From: Labia minor
Lineage: Eukaryota; Arthropoda; Insecta; Dermaptera; Spongiphoridae
Direction: 5' to 3'
Assembly: GCA_963082975.1 (NCBI GenBank)
Contig: OY720346.1
Span: 37,537,787-37,601,786 of the forward strand
DNA: 64,000 bases
This document shows, piece after piece, positions 46,600 through 55,628 of this stretch. The stretch's first letter is position 1. Every line of letters begins with the position of its first letter. The notes under the pieces were generated by a model, which was given only the letters and a program-made list of their open reading frames with translations, had not been told where the DNA came from and did not search any database. Both the position numbers and the translations under genes were made by a program.

Positions 46600-47030
46600 C
46601 TAGCTGTGCGCCGCCATTACCGTGCGGCTCGACTGGGTCAGTCACTTCAGAAACGCCATGACTGCTGTAGAGCAGAAAGCGCAGTGTGTTTTGTAGTTAA
46701 CAGAGTTCATCTCTGTTAGTGCAACGTCATTTTCGACGTAATTTTAGGTAAAATCCACCTAAGGACAAAACTATCTATCAGTTTAAGGAAACTGGAATTG
46801 TTGATATCAAAAAAGTTGAAATTAGGAATGGCTAAAACATCTGTACAGAATATTCTCCACAAAAAGAAGAATTTATGCAGTCATCGCAACTGCAATGCTT
46901 CAAAACACGTGGCGAGAGATTGATTATTGGTTAGATGTCTGTCGTGCGACGGGGAGAGCACAAATCGAAACTTTTTAGAACTTATCGAAATCCCTTCAAC
47001 CTTTTTTGATAACCCTGTATATTATTCTGT
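46600..47030 (+). pseudogene. Tc1/IS630-type transposase remnant, catalytic core deleted
   Basis: Plus strand, starting at ATG 46,658: MTAVEQKAQCVL, a stop, TEFISVSAT, then FR.NPPKDKTIYQFKETGIV, which matches the helix-turn-helix 'NPPxxKTIYxWYKQFxETG' region of insect transposases. MAKTSVQNILHKK follows. The reading then jumps to NTWREIDYWLDVCRATGRAQ and a stop, the usual C-terminal tail of the same family. All catalytic DDE blocks between are missing. The right end TTGATAACCCTGTA resembles the GGGTTATT ends of the element at 40,542, so the two may be relatives. Confidence 0.8.
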
Positions 47031-47768
47031 TTCTAATATATGCTTTTTTAATAATAAATTATTTATTGCTAATATATAGTGTTCCTTCATATAATATATT
47101 TAAATATTTATATTATATCTAAACACATATTTTAAATTGAAATCATATTCCTAGATGTATAATAGGTAGATTATTTTCATAATTTTCTATTTAATTAACA
47201 TTTGATTGATTATTTGTATTAAAATTCAAACAAAAAAAAAAAAATTAAAATTAAAACAAATCCAATATTATTTTTAAATTCTATACAATGTACAGAGAAA
47301 ATGCTTTTATTTATTCAATGTAGTATATATATATTTATAAACATATAATTGTTTATCAATTTAAATGAATATTAGATAACGCCGTTAATAATGATAGAAC
47401 GTGAATGTATTTATCGTTTACAACTTATCCCTATTATAACAATCAACATTACAATCCTTATCAAACGGATTGATCACCCATATTTAAAAACAGTACCAAT
47501 CGATTCTTTCCAAATCTAAATTCGCAGTAACAAATAATAAATAAATAAAATAAAAATCAACATCAATTAAACTTACAGTTTGTTTTTCAAGTCAAATTTT
47601 AATCATTAAAAAAAATGTTATTTATCATTCATCGTTCTGATGAAGAATGCAAGTAAAGTAGTATATATATATATACAGAGAGAGAGAGATTTATGAGAAA
47701 TTATATTATATGCTAATTAGCTATTATAATTAAGCCACTGTTTAGTTGAAATCATTTTTTTTATGTGT

Positions 47769-47821
<53 letters not shown>

Positions 47822-48269
47822 GGCTATATAGTTTTATGTAGATATGTCATATTTTATATTTTATTTATGCATCAAGGTTCTAAACATGCCATGAGTCTTG
47901 TAATACAACAGCTATCCGACACGAACTAAGAAAAAGTGTCGCTCACGAAATATTATTAATATATAGCCAATGTCACTGGGGTGTTCAAAGTTGGCGACAG
48001 ATTGGAGAAGAACTGGGATGAGGATACCCCTTGGCATATTGAGTTACATCAACAGATCACGACCAAATGAAACTGCCCAGCCAAGATGAAAAGATACAAA
48101 TCAAAAGATATCATTGAATGAAGATTTTTTTTTCTTGGAAATTGAAACAAAAAATCATGAGAAATATATTGTCAATTTTTTTTATTAATATATCTATAGA
48201 TGTATATAATTAATGTCAATCAAATCTTTGATTTAATATAATTTAATATAGATTAGTACTTCAATTTTT
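47031..48269. other. AT-rich desert with (TA)n; mixed island 47,870-48,120
   Basis: (TA)n at 47,771-47,814. The 47,870-48,120 patch (CAGCTATCCGACACGAAC, GGCGACAGATTGGAGAAG, GCCCAGCCAAGATG) is less AT-rich, single-copy-looking and non-coding. Confidence 0.45.
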
Positions 48270-48484
48270 ACCGACCGACGATAGTAAGGGAAGTATTGTT
48301 TTCACACCAAATTTCACATGTGGAGATTTTTACATATCTCCACGAATCAAGCATTTTTTTAACAGAAAAAAGTATTTTTAGCATGATGTCTGTACGTCCG
48401 TCCGTATAGACGTGTACAGCTTGAACGGCTCAACGGATTTTGATGAAATTTGGTATATTTACTTAATTTGGTATATTTACTTAT
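48270..48484 (+). mobile_element. HEL-B repeat, copy 3 (3'-truncated)
   Basis: 5' end ACCGACCGACGATAGTAAGG, GTATTGTTTTCACACC, GTCCGTCC tract and core CGGCTCAACGGATTTTGATG. It ends with a local duplication of TTTGGTATATTTACTTA at 48,448-48,483. Confidence 0.9.
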
Positions 48485-49530
48485 TACGGCTTAATAAATA
48501 AATAAATAAATTATTAATATTCTTAAAGGATGATTTATCTGTTTTCATCTATTTTGTAAATATTCTGTTTAGAAAAATCCAAAAAAAAAACATTTAATAA
48601 AGAATAAATAAATTTTAATTTAGAATAAAAAATATTTTTTCTGAAATTAAAATTAATTATATAAAATTTATATATATAAGTCAGATTGATTTTTTTATTA
48701 TCATATGTTAGTGTGATGTATAATATCCAATTTATTAATGGTTAATGGATAAAGATGAAGTTCTTAAATATTTGGAACAAAATAGTTTTTAAAAATGAGC
48801 AAAAAAAAAATTTAATATGTGTAAAACGTACCTTAAAATTCAATTAAAAGATTAAAATCAAATTTAATAAATAATTATAATTATTTCATTAATTTGCAAA
48901 TAATTCTGTTTTTGAATGCGCGCGCACCCTTCCTCTACCCCGAGCTGCCTTCGCTTTCCTACTCCTTCAGCCGGCCTCAGTAGGCAAGTGAACACTCACA
49001 CACACTCACAGTGCACTGCATTCATACGCAGAGCTGATTTCGGCTAAAATCAACCCTTAATCACTCGATAATAAAAAAATATATCGAAAAGTAATTCCTT
49101 TTTATTAACAACCTATTAATTGAACCCAGAAATTATTATTGATCGTTAGAAAAAAAAAATTAAATCATACTTAAATGATATTAAATATAATATTAATAAT
49201 GATTCGATAATAATTTTAATAACTTATAATTAAATGCTTATTGATACAAGATACAATCAATTTAATTGTTTCAAAATTTCACATTTTATAAATTCAATAA
49301 AATTAAAAAAAAAATCAAAAAATTATTATTATAAATAAATTATATATTTAATTTAATTTCCCTTCAATATATAATAAATTTTTAATTAATTTCCTATTAT
49401 ACAAAAACTAACTATATTAAAAATTCTCACAGACCTAAAAATAATTGATTTATTAATTTTAAAAATAATAATAATAATATATAATCTTTAAAACATAACT
49501 TATTTAAATACATATTTATCTCCCCTTTTT
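48485..49530. other. AT-rich DNA with a GC-rich patch at 48,915-49,035
   Basis: The patch (TGCGCGCGCACCCTTCC, CCGAGCTGCCTTCGC, CAGCCGGCCTCAGTAGGC) has no frame or repeat identity I can name. The rest is A/T-rich. Confidence 0.4.
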
Positions 49531-50083
49531 ACCTACCGACGATAGTATGGGAGGTATTGTTTTCATACCAAATTTCACATGAAGAGATTTTTACATATCT
49601 CCACGAATCATGCACTTTGTATTGGTTTTATCCTCGTGAATAATCATTTTCTTTTCTTAACAGAAAAAAGTATTTTTAGCATGATGTCCGTCCGTCCGTC
49701 CGTATAGATGTGTACAGCCTGAACGGCTCAACGGATTTTGGTGAAATTTGGTATATTTACTTAATACATCAGTAGGATGAATTGATCAACTTTTGGTGCA
49801 AATCCGGAAACCGGAAGTGCTAGTATTGCCGATCGAAGAGAGGAAGTGAAGGGTTATTTTCATATCAAATTTCACATGAGGACATATCTCCAAGTGTTAT
49901 GCAGTTTGTATTGGTTTTATCCTCGAGAAAAATCATCTTCATTAGTTTTTTCTTAATTTAAAATTATATGACGTCACCCAGCACTTCATGACGTCACAGC
50001 CAGCCCTTATATATTATAAATAAAATAAAATTAAAAATATTTATATTATATCCATATCTGTTTTTTTTACATTTAAAATATCA
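49531..50083 (+). mobile_element. HEL-B repeat, copy 4
   Basis: 5' end ACCTACCGACGATAGTATGG, (GTCC)n at 49,687-49,703, core CGGCTCAACGGATTTTGGTG, CCGGAAACCGGAAGTGC, and the TGACGTCA pair at 49,970-49,997. The 3' hairpin is lost where the copy joins a HEL-D piece. Confidence 0.9.
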
Positions 50084-50271
50084 GTTAACCGGAAGTAGCA
50101 CTTTATTCTATATATATATATATATATAAATGTTACCAAATATCAAATTTGACACCAATAAACTAATACGAACTGGCTCTTTATCAATACCAAGTTTACA
50201 CATTCTAAATATTCATTCACAACTCTTTATACCTATTTATATGCGGGAAAGTCTAGGGGAGGACACTCCCG
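50084..50271 (+). mobile_element. HEL-D repeat, copy 2 (3' part)
   Basis: GTTAACCGGAAGTAGCACTT matches the HEL-D interior. The 3' end reads TATGCGGGAAAGTC then TAGGGGAGGACACTCCCG, i.e. the subterminal inverted repeat and terminal hairpin. The 69-codon frame here is incidental. Confidence 0.8.
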
Positions 50272-51457
50272 CTTATTTCTTTATCGAGGCGAGAGTGATG
50301 GACATCTATTCAAGTCTACGAGCTGTTCTTCGAGTTTAATCTGCGAGAAATATCAACCCTTTATTAACTCCGAGGTCAGTATTTATTATTCATTTTATTT
50401 TTAATTCAATTTAAAAATTGATTATAAACTAATAAGTTATTTTTCTTCTTTTATTTCATGTTTCAATCTTCGTTCCTGCTACTGAATGTTGATTTGAATT
50501 CTTGATTATCTTCTCCATCCTTCATGACGATGAAATGATTGAAATACAGCTCTCCAAATGTAAGTAATAATCGTTATTTATTTAGCATGGCGCACCTTAA
50601 AATAGAAAATGTAAATATAATATTTAAAGTAAAGTTTAATATAATATAGAAACTATAATTAAATTACAATGATTTTTTCCTTTTGATAATATTCATTAGG
50701 AGATTATAGAGAAATATATTAAATTATAGGACAGAATTTAGTGAGATTAGGGAATTTCAGAGTACATCTTTCAAGAAGAAGCATTGATAAAGGAGGCAGT
50801 AGAGACAAAGGTATTTTTACAATTACTAGGTTCCGATGCGTTATACTGGGAGGGTGGCTATTTTTGGATATATATATATATAGTTGTTAGGAATTTTCAG
50901 GTGGTTGCCTCCTACATCCATGCATGTTCTCATCATACTAATTCATACATTAGATTAGAATTAATAAATAAATAAAATGTGGGTGGATAAAACAAATGGC
51001 ATGCTATTATTTAAGGGATGGATTGCATGAATTGCATGTCAGGTCTGAATTGTGCCATTTTGTATTACTGTGAGTGTATTTGAGGTCGATTGGATGAACG
51101 GGAATTCGGGAAGGTTTCTTATCATTGTACTGATAAATCATATTTGGAAAGAAATAAAATATGGTAAAGCTTATTTAAAAAATTAACTTAATGTATAATT
51201 TTTGTTAATTATAAACTTGTGGTACAACTTATTTTAAATAAATAAATAAAATTAGATCTCCTAAAATTTTTTTTAATTTTGATAGATCAAATATTCTTAT
51301 TCTTTAGCTCACTTACAAATCCCATACCATCATTTTGCTTATTCTTATGTGTATTCTGTCCCAGTGTCCCCGCAAAAATTCTCCGGGAGATAAAAATGTC
51401 TCGGTTTACATAAATAATAATATCATCCGTGAATAAACCCAATATTATTCAATTTTT
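50272..51457. other. No gene recognised
   Basis: AT-rich with mixed patches at 50,280-50,370 and 50,990-51,130. A frame at 50,784-50,975 contains an IYIYI microsatellite translation and no domain. Confidence 0.45.
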
Positions 51458-51829
51458 ACCGACCTACGATAGTAAGGGATGTATTGTTTTCACACCAAAT
51501 TTCCAAATTGAGGAGATTTTTACATATCTCCATGAATCATGCATTTTGTAGTGGTTTTATCCTCGGGAAAAATCATCTTCATTAGTTTTTTCTTAATTTT
51601 AAACTATATGACGTCACCCAGCCCTTCATGACGTCACAGCCAGCCAGCTACTACTTATATATTATAAATAAAATAAAATTAAAAATGTTTATATTTATTA
51701 TTTATGTATCCATATCTGTTTTTTATTACATTAATAGATATATTAAAATTATTTGAAATTGTTTCTGTAGCTGGAAATTAATTTACTTTAAACCGTCGGT
51801 CGGTTCGGACCTGGCCACAGGTCAACTTA
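51458..51829 (+). mobile_element. HEL-B repeat, copy 5 (internal deletion, both ends present)
   Basis: 5' end ACCGACCTACGATAGTAAGG. About half the interior, including the (GTCC)n tract and core, is deleted. The TGACGTCA pair is kept. The 3' end CGTCGGTCGGT plus hairpin GACCTGGCCACAGGTC is intact. Confidence 0.9.
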
Positions 51830-51883
51830 TTTATATTACGATAATATAGAAAATAATATATATAAATATTATATACTTATGTA

Positions 51884-52440
51884 CGAGGATTATTCAAAAG
51901 AAAAGGTGAATTTTGAATTATTTCGAAAAGTATTCATTTATTTATCAATATTCATTTTGTCCCCTCCAAAGTAATTCCCCTCAGATATACTGCACTTATG
52001 CCAGAACTTCTGAAATGCACTTTTCGGTAAGGCCATCAGCCCGTTCTTTGATTCCATCTTTATCTCATCAATTGTGGCAGTGGCGCAACCAGGGGGGGGG
52101 GTGTTTATGTTTAATCCCCCCAGGAGAGAAAAAAAATTCAAATTGCTATATATTATGTATAGTACTATATTACAAATAGGAAAGAAAAAATATAATCCTT
52201 TTTATTTGAAAAAAAAAATTCTTTAAGTATAACTTAGTGTATAAAAAATAAGTTTATTTTATTTTAAAAAAATATGCATTTTGTCCCCTTCAAAGTAAAT
52301 TTCCTTCAGATATAATGCACTTATGCCAGCGCTTCTTCCAATTGCCGAAATACTTCTGAAATGCGATTTTCGGTATGGGCATCATCGATTCCGACTTTAT
52401 CTCATTAATTGTGGCAAAACGCTTTCCTTTCCTTAAATTA
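51884..52440 (-). pseudogene. mariner-type C-terminal fragments, two pieces
   Basis: Left piece 51,884-52,077 starts with a TIR-like CGAGGATTATTCAAAAGAAA. On the minus strand it encodes LPKSAFQKFWHKCSISEGNY then FGGDKMNID, the end of a mariner transposase ('...RWHKCIxxxGDYFEGD'). The second piece, 52,262-52,440, repeats the same coding region in less deleted form and reads uninterrupted through the TTAATTGTGGCAAAACGC site. In the left piece that site is occupied by a hAT-like end. Confidence 0.75.
52078..52260 (+). mobile_element. hAT-like 5' end inserted in mariner
   Basis: Starts CAGTGGCGCAACCAGG followed by a G run, then TTAATCCCCCCAGGAGAG. The same sequence, more eroded, begins the element at 61,350, and its inverse closes that element at 62,423. 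No right end is visible here. Confidence 0.75.
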
Positions 52441-52591
52441 TTAAAATTTGTTATTTTGAAGAAAAATGAATGAATGGCCTTTAATTAATAAGATACTTAC
52501 AAATATAAATCCAAATAATAAATATTTATACAAAATCACAAATCAATTCATTTTAAAATTTCTGTATATTTTCATTTTTTTTTTAATTTTT

Positions 52592-53101
52592 ACTATAGTA
52601 TAAAAAAATATATGCATGTGTATATGTGTATGTGTAGACAAGATTTCGCAAAAACGGTTTGAGCTAGAATAATGAAATTTGTTACACATGCATTATTCAA
52701 AATTTATAGTTTTCTATCAACTTTTGAGAAATGTAGCTCATCAGGAAGAGAGTCATTACCTACCAGATTTACATTTTTTTTCCCTAAAATGACCGTAAAA
52801 ATAAAGATATATGTTTGATAGTTTTTCACATGATTAAAAATTGTATAAAACTGCTATATATGAAATTTCAGCTTGATTTAATCGCTGAAAGTATCGGAAT
52901 TAATTTTTTAACACGTTTACTGGCAATCACGCGCCAGCACGTGTCGTGTTGTCATCAACAAAGAGCCGAACAGGCGCTGGTTTAATAAATATTATTTATT
53001 AATTTTAATTTATAATTTAATTAATTAAATTTAATTTAAATATTATATATGTTAATTAATCCAATTCAAATTTGCGGGACATTCGAATGGAGACACTCCA
53101 G
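52592..53101 (+). mobile_element. HEL-A repeat, copy 7 (5' part lost)
   Basis: ACTATAGTA joins directly to the microsatellite (TGTGTATATGTGTATGTG), so the first 100 bp or so are deleted. The core, CACGCGCCAGCACGTG block and 3' end (GCGGGACATTCGAATGG, AGACACTCCAG) are present. Confidence 0.85.
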
Positions 53102-53589
53102 ATTTTTTTAATAAAAATTAAAAAAAGAAAATAAACAAATTTATCTCTGTTATTAAATATGTATACTTTGTAGATATATATTTAGTGAAAATTAAATTTT
53201 TAAAATTAATTGATAAAAATCATTTTAGAAGATTCTATTTATACTGGTATAGAAGAATAATAATATATATTTTAGTATTTAAAATATATATCCTATCCAT
53301 TATTATGTTTAAACATTATTAAAAAGGTCTTGTTACTCCATAAGATTTTAATCTAATGCAACTAACATAATTCTATGATTAATATCACTTAACTATACCC
53401 TGAAGGGTAGATTTAAACTCTGAAATAATTTTATTTTTTTATCAAGAACTTTACAAATATCTATCGCATAACAAATGGGAATAATTTATTAACTTTAAGC
53501 GTAGTCTACAATTATTGTTGATAAAAAGAAGAATGGGGATGATAAAGAGGAGGGAGAATGTTTGATAAGATTATCTACTGTGCTTTGTA

Positions 53590-53621
<32 letters not shown>

Positions 53622-54165
53622 TTGAACACATAAAATGAATTATTTTGATAATAGAGATCTTATTTGCATTAAAAAGAAAGTAGAAAAAAATTAAATTTCT
53701 ATATAGGTATACGAGTATAAATGTAAACATGTATATTCCCTAGAATGCAAATGGAAGAAATTATATTTGATGAATATAATAAATAAAGGTGAGTAAAGAT
53801 AAATATGTATTATAGCAAAGTAAAAGCTTTTTTTTTAATTTATATTCAAATAATATAAAATTTTAAATATGGAAATAAACAAAAATATATGTTTAATTCA
53901 GTACAAGCATCAAAAATAACATGAAGGGTTCTAATTCTTAATATTTCGTCTAAAATTCATAATAATATTATATATATGTATATATATATATACACTAGTA
54001 TAGTATTTATATACATTTGAAATAAAAATTTTCTGTGATTAATCAAAAAGGGTGAAATGTAATTAAATGAGTTCTTGATTTATGTTCAGGTGGGCTCTAT
54101 ATAAAATAATATATAGGATATTAAAATCAGCTCTTTTTCTTTCATTTTGAAACAAAAAAAAATAA
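53102..54165. other. AT-rich desert
   Basis: (TA)n at 53,590-53,617 and 53,970-53,991. Nothing else recognised. Confidence 0.5.
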
Positions 54166-54640
54166 ATCTGGAGTGTCTCCACTCGACTATCTCGCACTTT
54201 GAATTGGATTAAATAACATAATATATTATATTTAAATTAAATTTAATTAATTGTAAATTGAGGTGGCTTGGCCGAGAGTGTACCATAGCAATTTTCTACA
54301 CAAGAAGTCGGCGTTCGATTCCAACTAAGAACAAATTTTTCTAATAAAATTAAATTTAACATCAGCTGCCTCCGGCTCCAGGAACTGTCAGTTCTTGGTT
54401 CTATACATGCGGAAGGCAACGGGAAACCACCGCATTAACATTCCCAAGAAAAATTATCATGGCTGGGCACCTTCTAAGGCTATCCTAGATAATAGCCCTG
54501 ATAATAGCCAAACTCCGAAAGGTAGACGGCACCTTAAGAAGAAGAATTATAAATTATAAATTAAAATTAATAAATAATATTTATTAAACCAGCGCGTGTT
54601 TGGCTGTTAGTTAATGGCCCCACGTCATGTGCTGGCGCGG
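54166..54640 (-). mobile_element. HEL-A repeat, copy 8 (3' half, split by SINE-3)
   Basis: Minus-strand 3' half: CTGGAGTGTCTCCACTCGAC, ATCTCGC at the left, and CCAGCGCGTGTTTGGC...GTGCTGGCGCG at 54,590-54,640. SINE-3 (54,260-54,544) sits within it. At about 54,641 it joins head-to-head with a plus-strand copy. Confidence 0.85.
54260..54544 (+). mobile_element. tRNA-derived SINE (SINE-3)
   Basis: The tRNA-like head has A box TGGCTTGGCCGAG (54,264-54,276; close to tRNA-Leu/Ser TGGCCGAG) and B box GTTCGATTCC (54,312-54,321). The body contains GCGGAAGGCAACGGGAAACC and ACCGCATTA, and the element ends in an (AAG)n tail. Flanks AATTGTAAATT (54,249-54,259) and AATTATAAATT (54,545-54,555) are a near-perfect 11-bp target duplication. 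Internal promoter boxes are well preserved. Confidence 0.9.
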
Positions 54641-54703
54641 TACGTTTTGAAGGTCCCTAAGTCATTTTCACTAAGGTTGAGAAAAATGTCTGTGTGTGTG
54701 TGT
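54641..54703 (+). mobile_element. HEL-A repeat, copy 9, left part
   Basis: GTACGTTTTGAAGGTCCCTA, then TTGAGAAAAATGTCTGTGTG: the HEL-A 5' region up to its (TG)n tract, where the 28S/R2 insert begins. The remainder of the same copy continues at 56,334. Confidence 0.9.
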
Positions 54704-54726
54704 GACGGGAGTAACTATGACTCTCT
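54704..54726 (+). pseudogene. 28S rRNA fragment upstream of R2 site
   Basis: GACGGGAGTAACTATGACTC then TCT matches eukaryotic 28S rRNA immediately upstream of the R2 insertion site (canonical GGCGGGAG..., one G to A change here). The last bases TTAAGG before the canonical R2 cut are missing, a common small deletion at R2 5' junctions. It abuts (TG)n with no other 28S sequence to the left. Confidence 0.9.
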
Positions 54727-54822
54727 GGGCCCTCTTCCCAGTTGAGTCATGGTTCAGCAAGCAGCAGCCTCCTCGTGGCTCCCGCCGGATACCCTGATCA
54801 AAACAGGGGAACTAACTGTGCC
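54704..54822 (+). ncRNA. HDV-like self-cleaving ribozyme of R2 type (predicted)
   Basis: Predicted double-pseudoknot elements in order: P1 5' strand GACGGGA (54,704-54,710); P2 5' strand GGTTCAG (54,751-54,757); P3 GCC / L3 TCCTCGT / P3' GGC (54,767-54,779), where L3 closely matches the HDV loop; P1 3' strand TCCCGCC (54,780-54,786); GG for P1.1 (54,787-54,788); P4 hairpin CCCTG-ATCAAAA-CAGGG (54,792-54,808); J4/2 CTAA with the presumed catalytic C at 54,812; P2 3' strand CTGTGCC (54,816-54,822). P1 has one A-C mismatch, caused by the G to A change at 54,705; with the usual 28S base it would pair fully. P2 has one mismatch. Cleavage would fall just before 54,704. R2 elements of several arthropods are known to use such ribozymes to free their 5' ends, some inside 28S sequence. 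Confidence 0.8.
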
Positions 54823-55054
54823 TGGTGTAAGTAACTTGTGCTGCCTCTGCGTACCCAGGTGCCTGCGGGTTGCCATCCCGCTCGCACGACTTCAAGTCGG
54901 CCCAAAGACTAAAAAGAAGCCTCGGACAAGGACGGACTCATCCAACGCCGGAGAGCCATCTGGCTCTTCCGGCCCGACCATTGCAACGAATAATGCCGAC
55001 ACGACGGATCACCAGGACCTCTACCGCTATGTAAACCGGACCTGGTGGCAGTAA
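54749..55054 (+). pseudogene. R2 N-terminal ORF remnant
   Basis: Frame of 101 codons starting MVQQAAASSWLPPDT. It overlaps the ribozyme, so the start may not be the true one. Residues around VGPKTKKKPRTRTDSSNAGE are basic and serine-rich, then SGSSGPTIATNNADTT. No complete zinc finger or Myb motif is visible, although CCLCVPRC (residues 31-38) is cysteine-rich. The frame ends at TWWQ where the endonuclease frame takes over in a different phase. Taken as the N-terminal part of the R2 protein by position. Confidence 0.5.
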
Positions 55055-55389
55055 GGGATGGCATAGCCCTAATTCTGGTTGCCCAGGTGGTGAGTGAACA
55101 TTGTAATCTGGATGAAGTTCACCGGACTAAAAAGGGTAAATATACCGAGCTCGAAAGCTCAATTAAACGGAGGTATAAGGTAAATGAAGTTAAATTTGGT
55201 TCATTTACCCTCAACTGTAGGGGAGTCTGGAGTATGAACAACCTTAAAGAACTACTAGGATTGGGAATCCTTAAAAAAGGCGAAATCAAAATCCTATCAT
55301 CAAGAGTTCTAGTGGGTGGACTTTCTGCATTCTGGAGCTTTAACAAAACAACCAATACGAGAAGCCAGACAAAAACTGGCATAGGATGA
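55030..55389 (+). pseudogene. R2 C-terminal endonuclease domain, catalytic Asp lost
   Basis: Starting upstream of the first Met, the frame reads PLCKPDLVAVRDGIALILVA, then QVVSEHCNLDEVHRTKKGKY, then VNEVKFGSFTLNCRGVWSMN, LKELLGLGILKKGEIKILSS and RVLVGGLSAFWSFNKTTN. KPD followed 12-14 residues later by D is the PDDXK-like restriction-enzyme motif of R2-clade endonucleases. Here the expected LDxQV is LVAQV, so the second acidic residue is Val. That loss should abolish target cleavage. The rest of the domain is uninterrupted, which suggests either recent decay or mobilisation in trans. Assignment is from motif recognition. Confidence 0.8.
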
Positions 55390-55555
55390 GGTGGCCCATA
55401 AGAGATCAGCAGAAAGGGTGCCCTTCAGGCGCAATATACCGTGTGCTTTTAGTGGGTATTACCATTCTCTACTCACGTTAGAATGGGCGAGTCCCACACT
55501 CCCAGAACCTTGATCTGGGGTGCGTAAATGCATTTCCGCACACTTAAAAAAAAAA
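55390..55555 (+). other. R2 3' untranslated region and poly(A) junction
   Basis: Follows the endonuclease stop. Contains CCAGAACCTTGATCTGGGG, an inverted repeat (CCAGA...TCTGG) at 55,502-55,518, and ends in an A run directly joined to 28S TAACCAAATG. R2 3' UTRs are folded and bound by the R2 protein; no specific fold is claimed. Confidence 0.6.
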
Positions 55556-55628
55556 TAACCAAATGACTCGTTATCTAATTAGTGACGCGCACGAATTGAT
55601 TAACGGGATTCCCACTATTCCTAGCTTT
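55556..55628 (+). pseudogene. 28S rRNA fragment downstream of R2 site
   Basis: TAACCAAATGACTCGTTATC, then TAATTAGTGACGCGCACGAA and TTAACGGGATTCCCACT match 28S rRNA immediately 3' of the R2 cut (canonical TAGCCAAATGCCTCG...), with several substitutions. Similarity fades after about 70 bp. Together with 54,704-54,726 this brackets the R2 copy exactly at its standard site. Confidence 0.9.

Larger units (their letters stand above)
54727..55555 (+). mobile_element. Internally deleted R2 retrotransposon (829 bp)
   Basis: This is a non-LTR element at the R2 site of 28S, flanked on both sides by 28S sequence. It carries a 5' leader with the ribozyme, a short N-terminal frame, the C-terminal endonuclease domain, a 3' UTR and an A run of 10 (55,546-55,555) at the 3' junction. 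Full-length R2 elements are several kilobases; here the whole reverse-transcriptase region is missing, with the deletion joint somewhere around 54,990-55,030. Base composition is far richer in G+C than the surrounding DNA. Short, internally deleted R2-site elements (SIDEs) are known from Drosophila; this looks comparable. Confidence 0.85.

Noticed and set aside
54704-55628. Functional 28S rRNA gene or rDNA locus
   Set aside because: Only about 23 bp and 70 bp of 28S flank the R2 copy, both mutated, inside a dispersed repeat.
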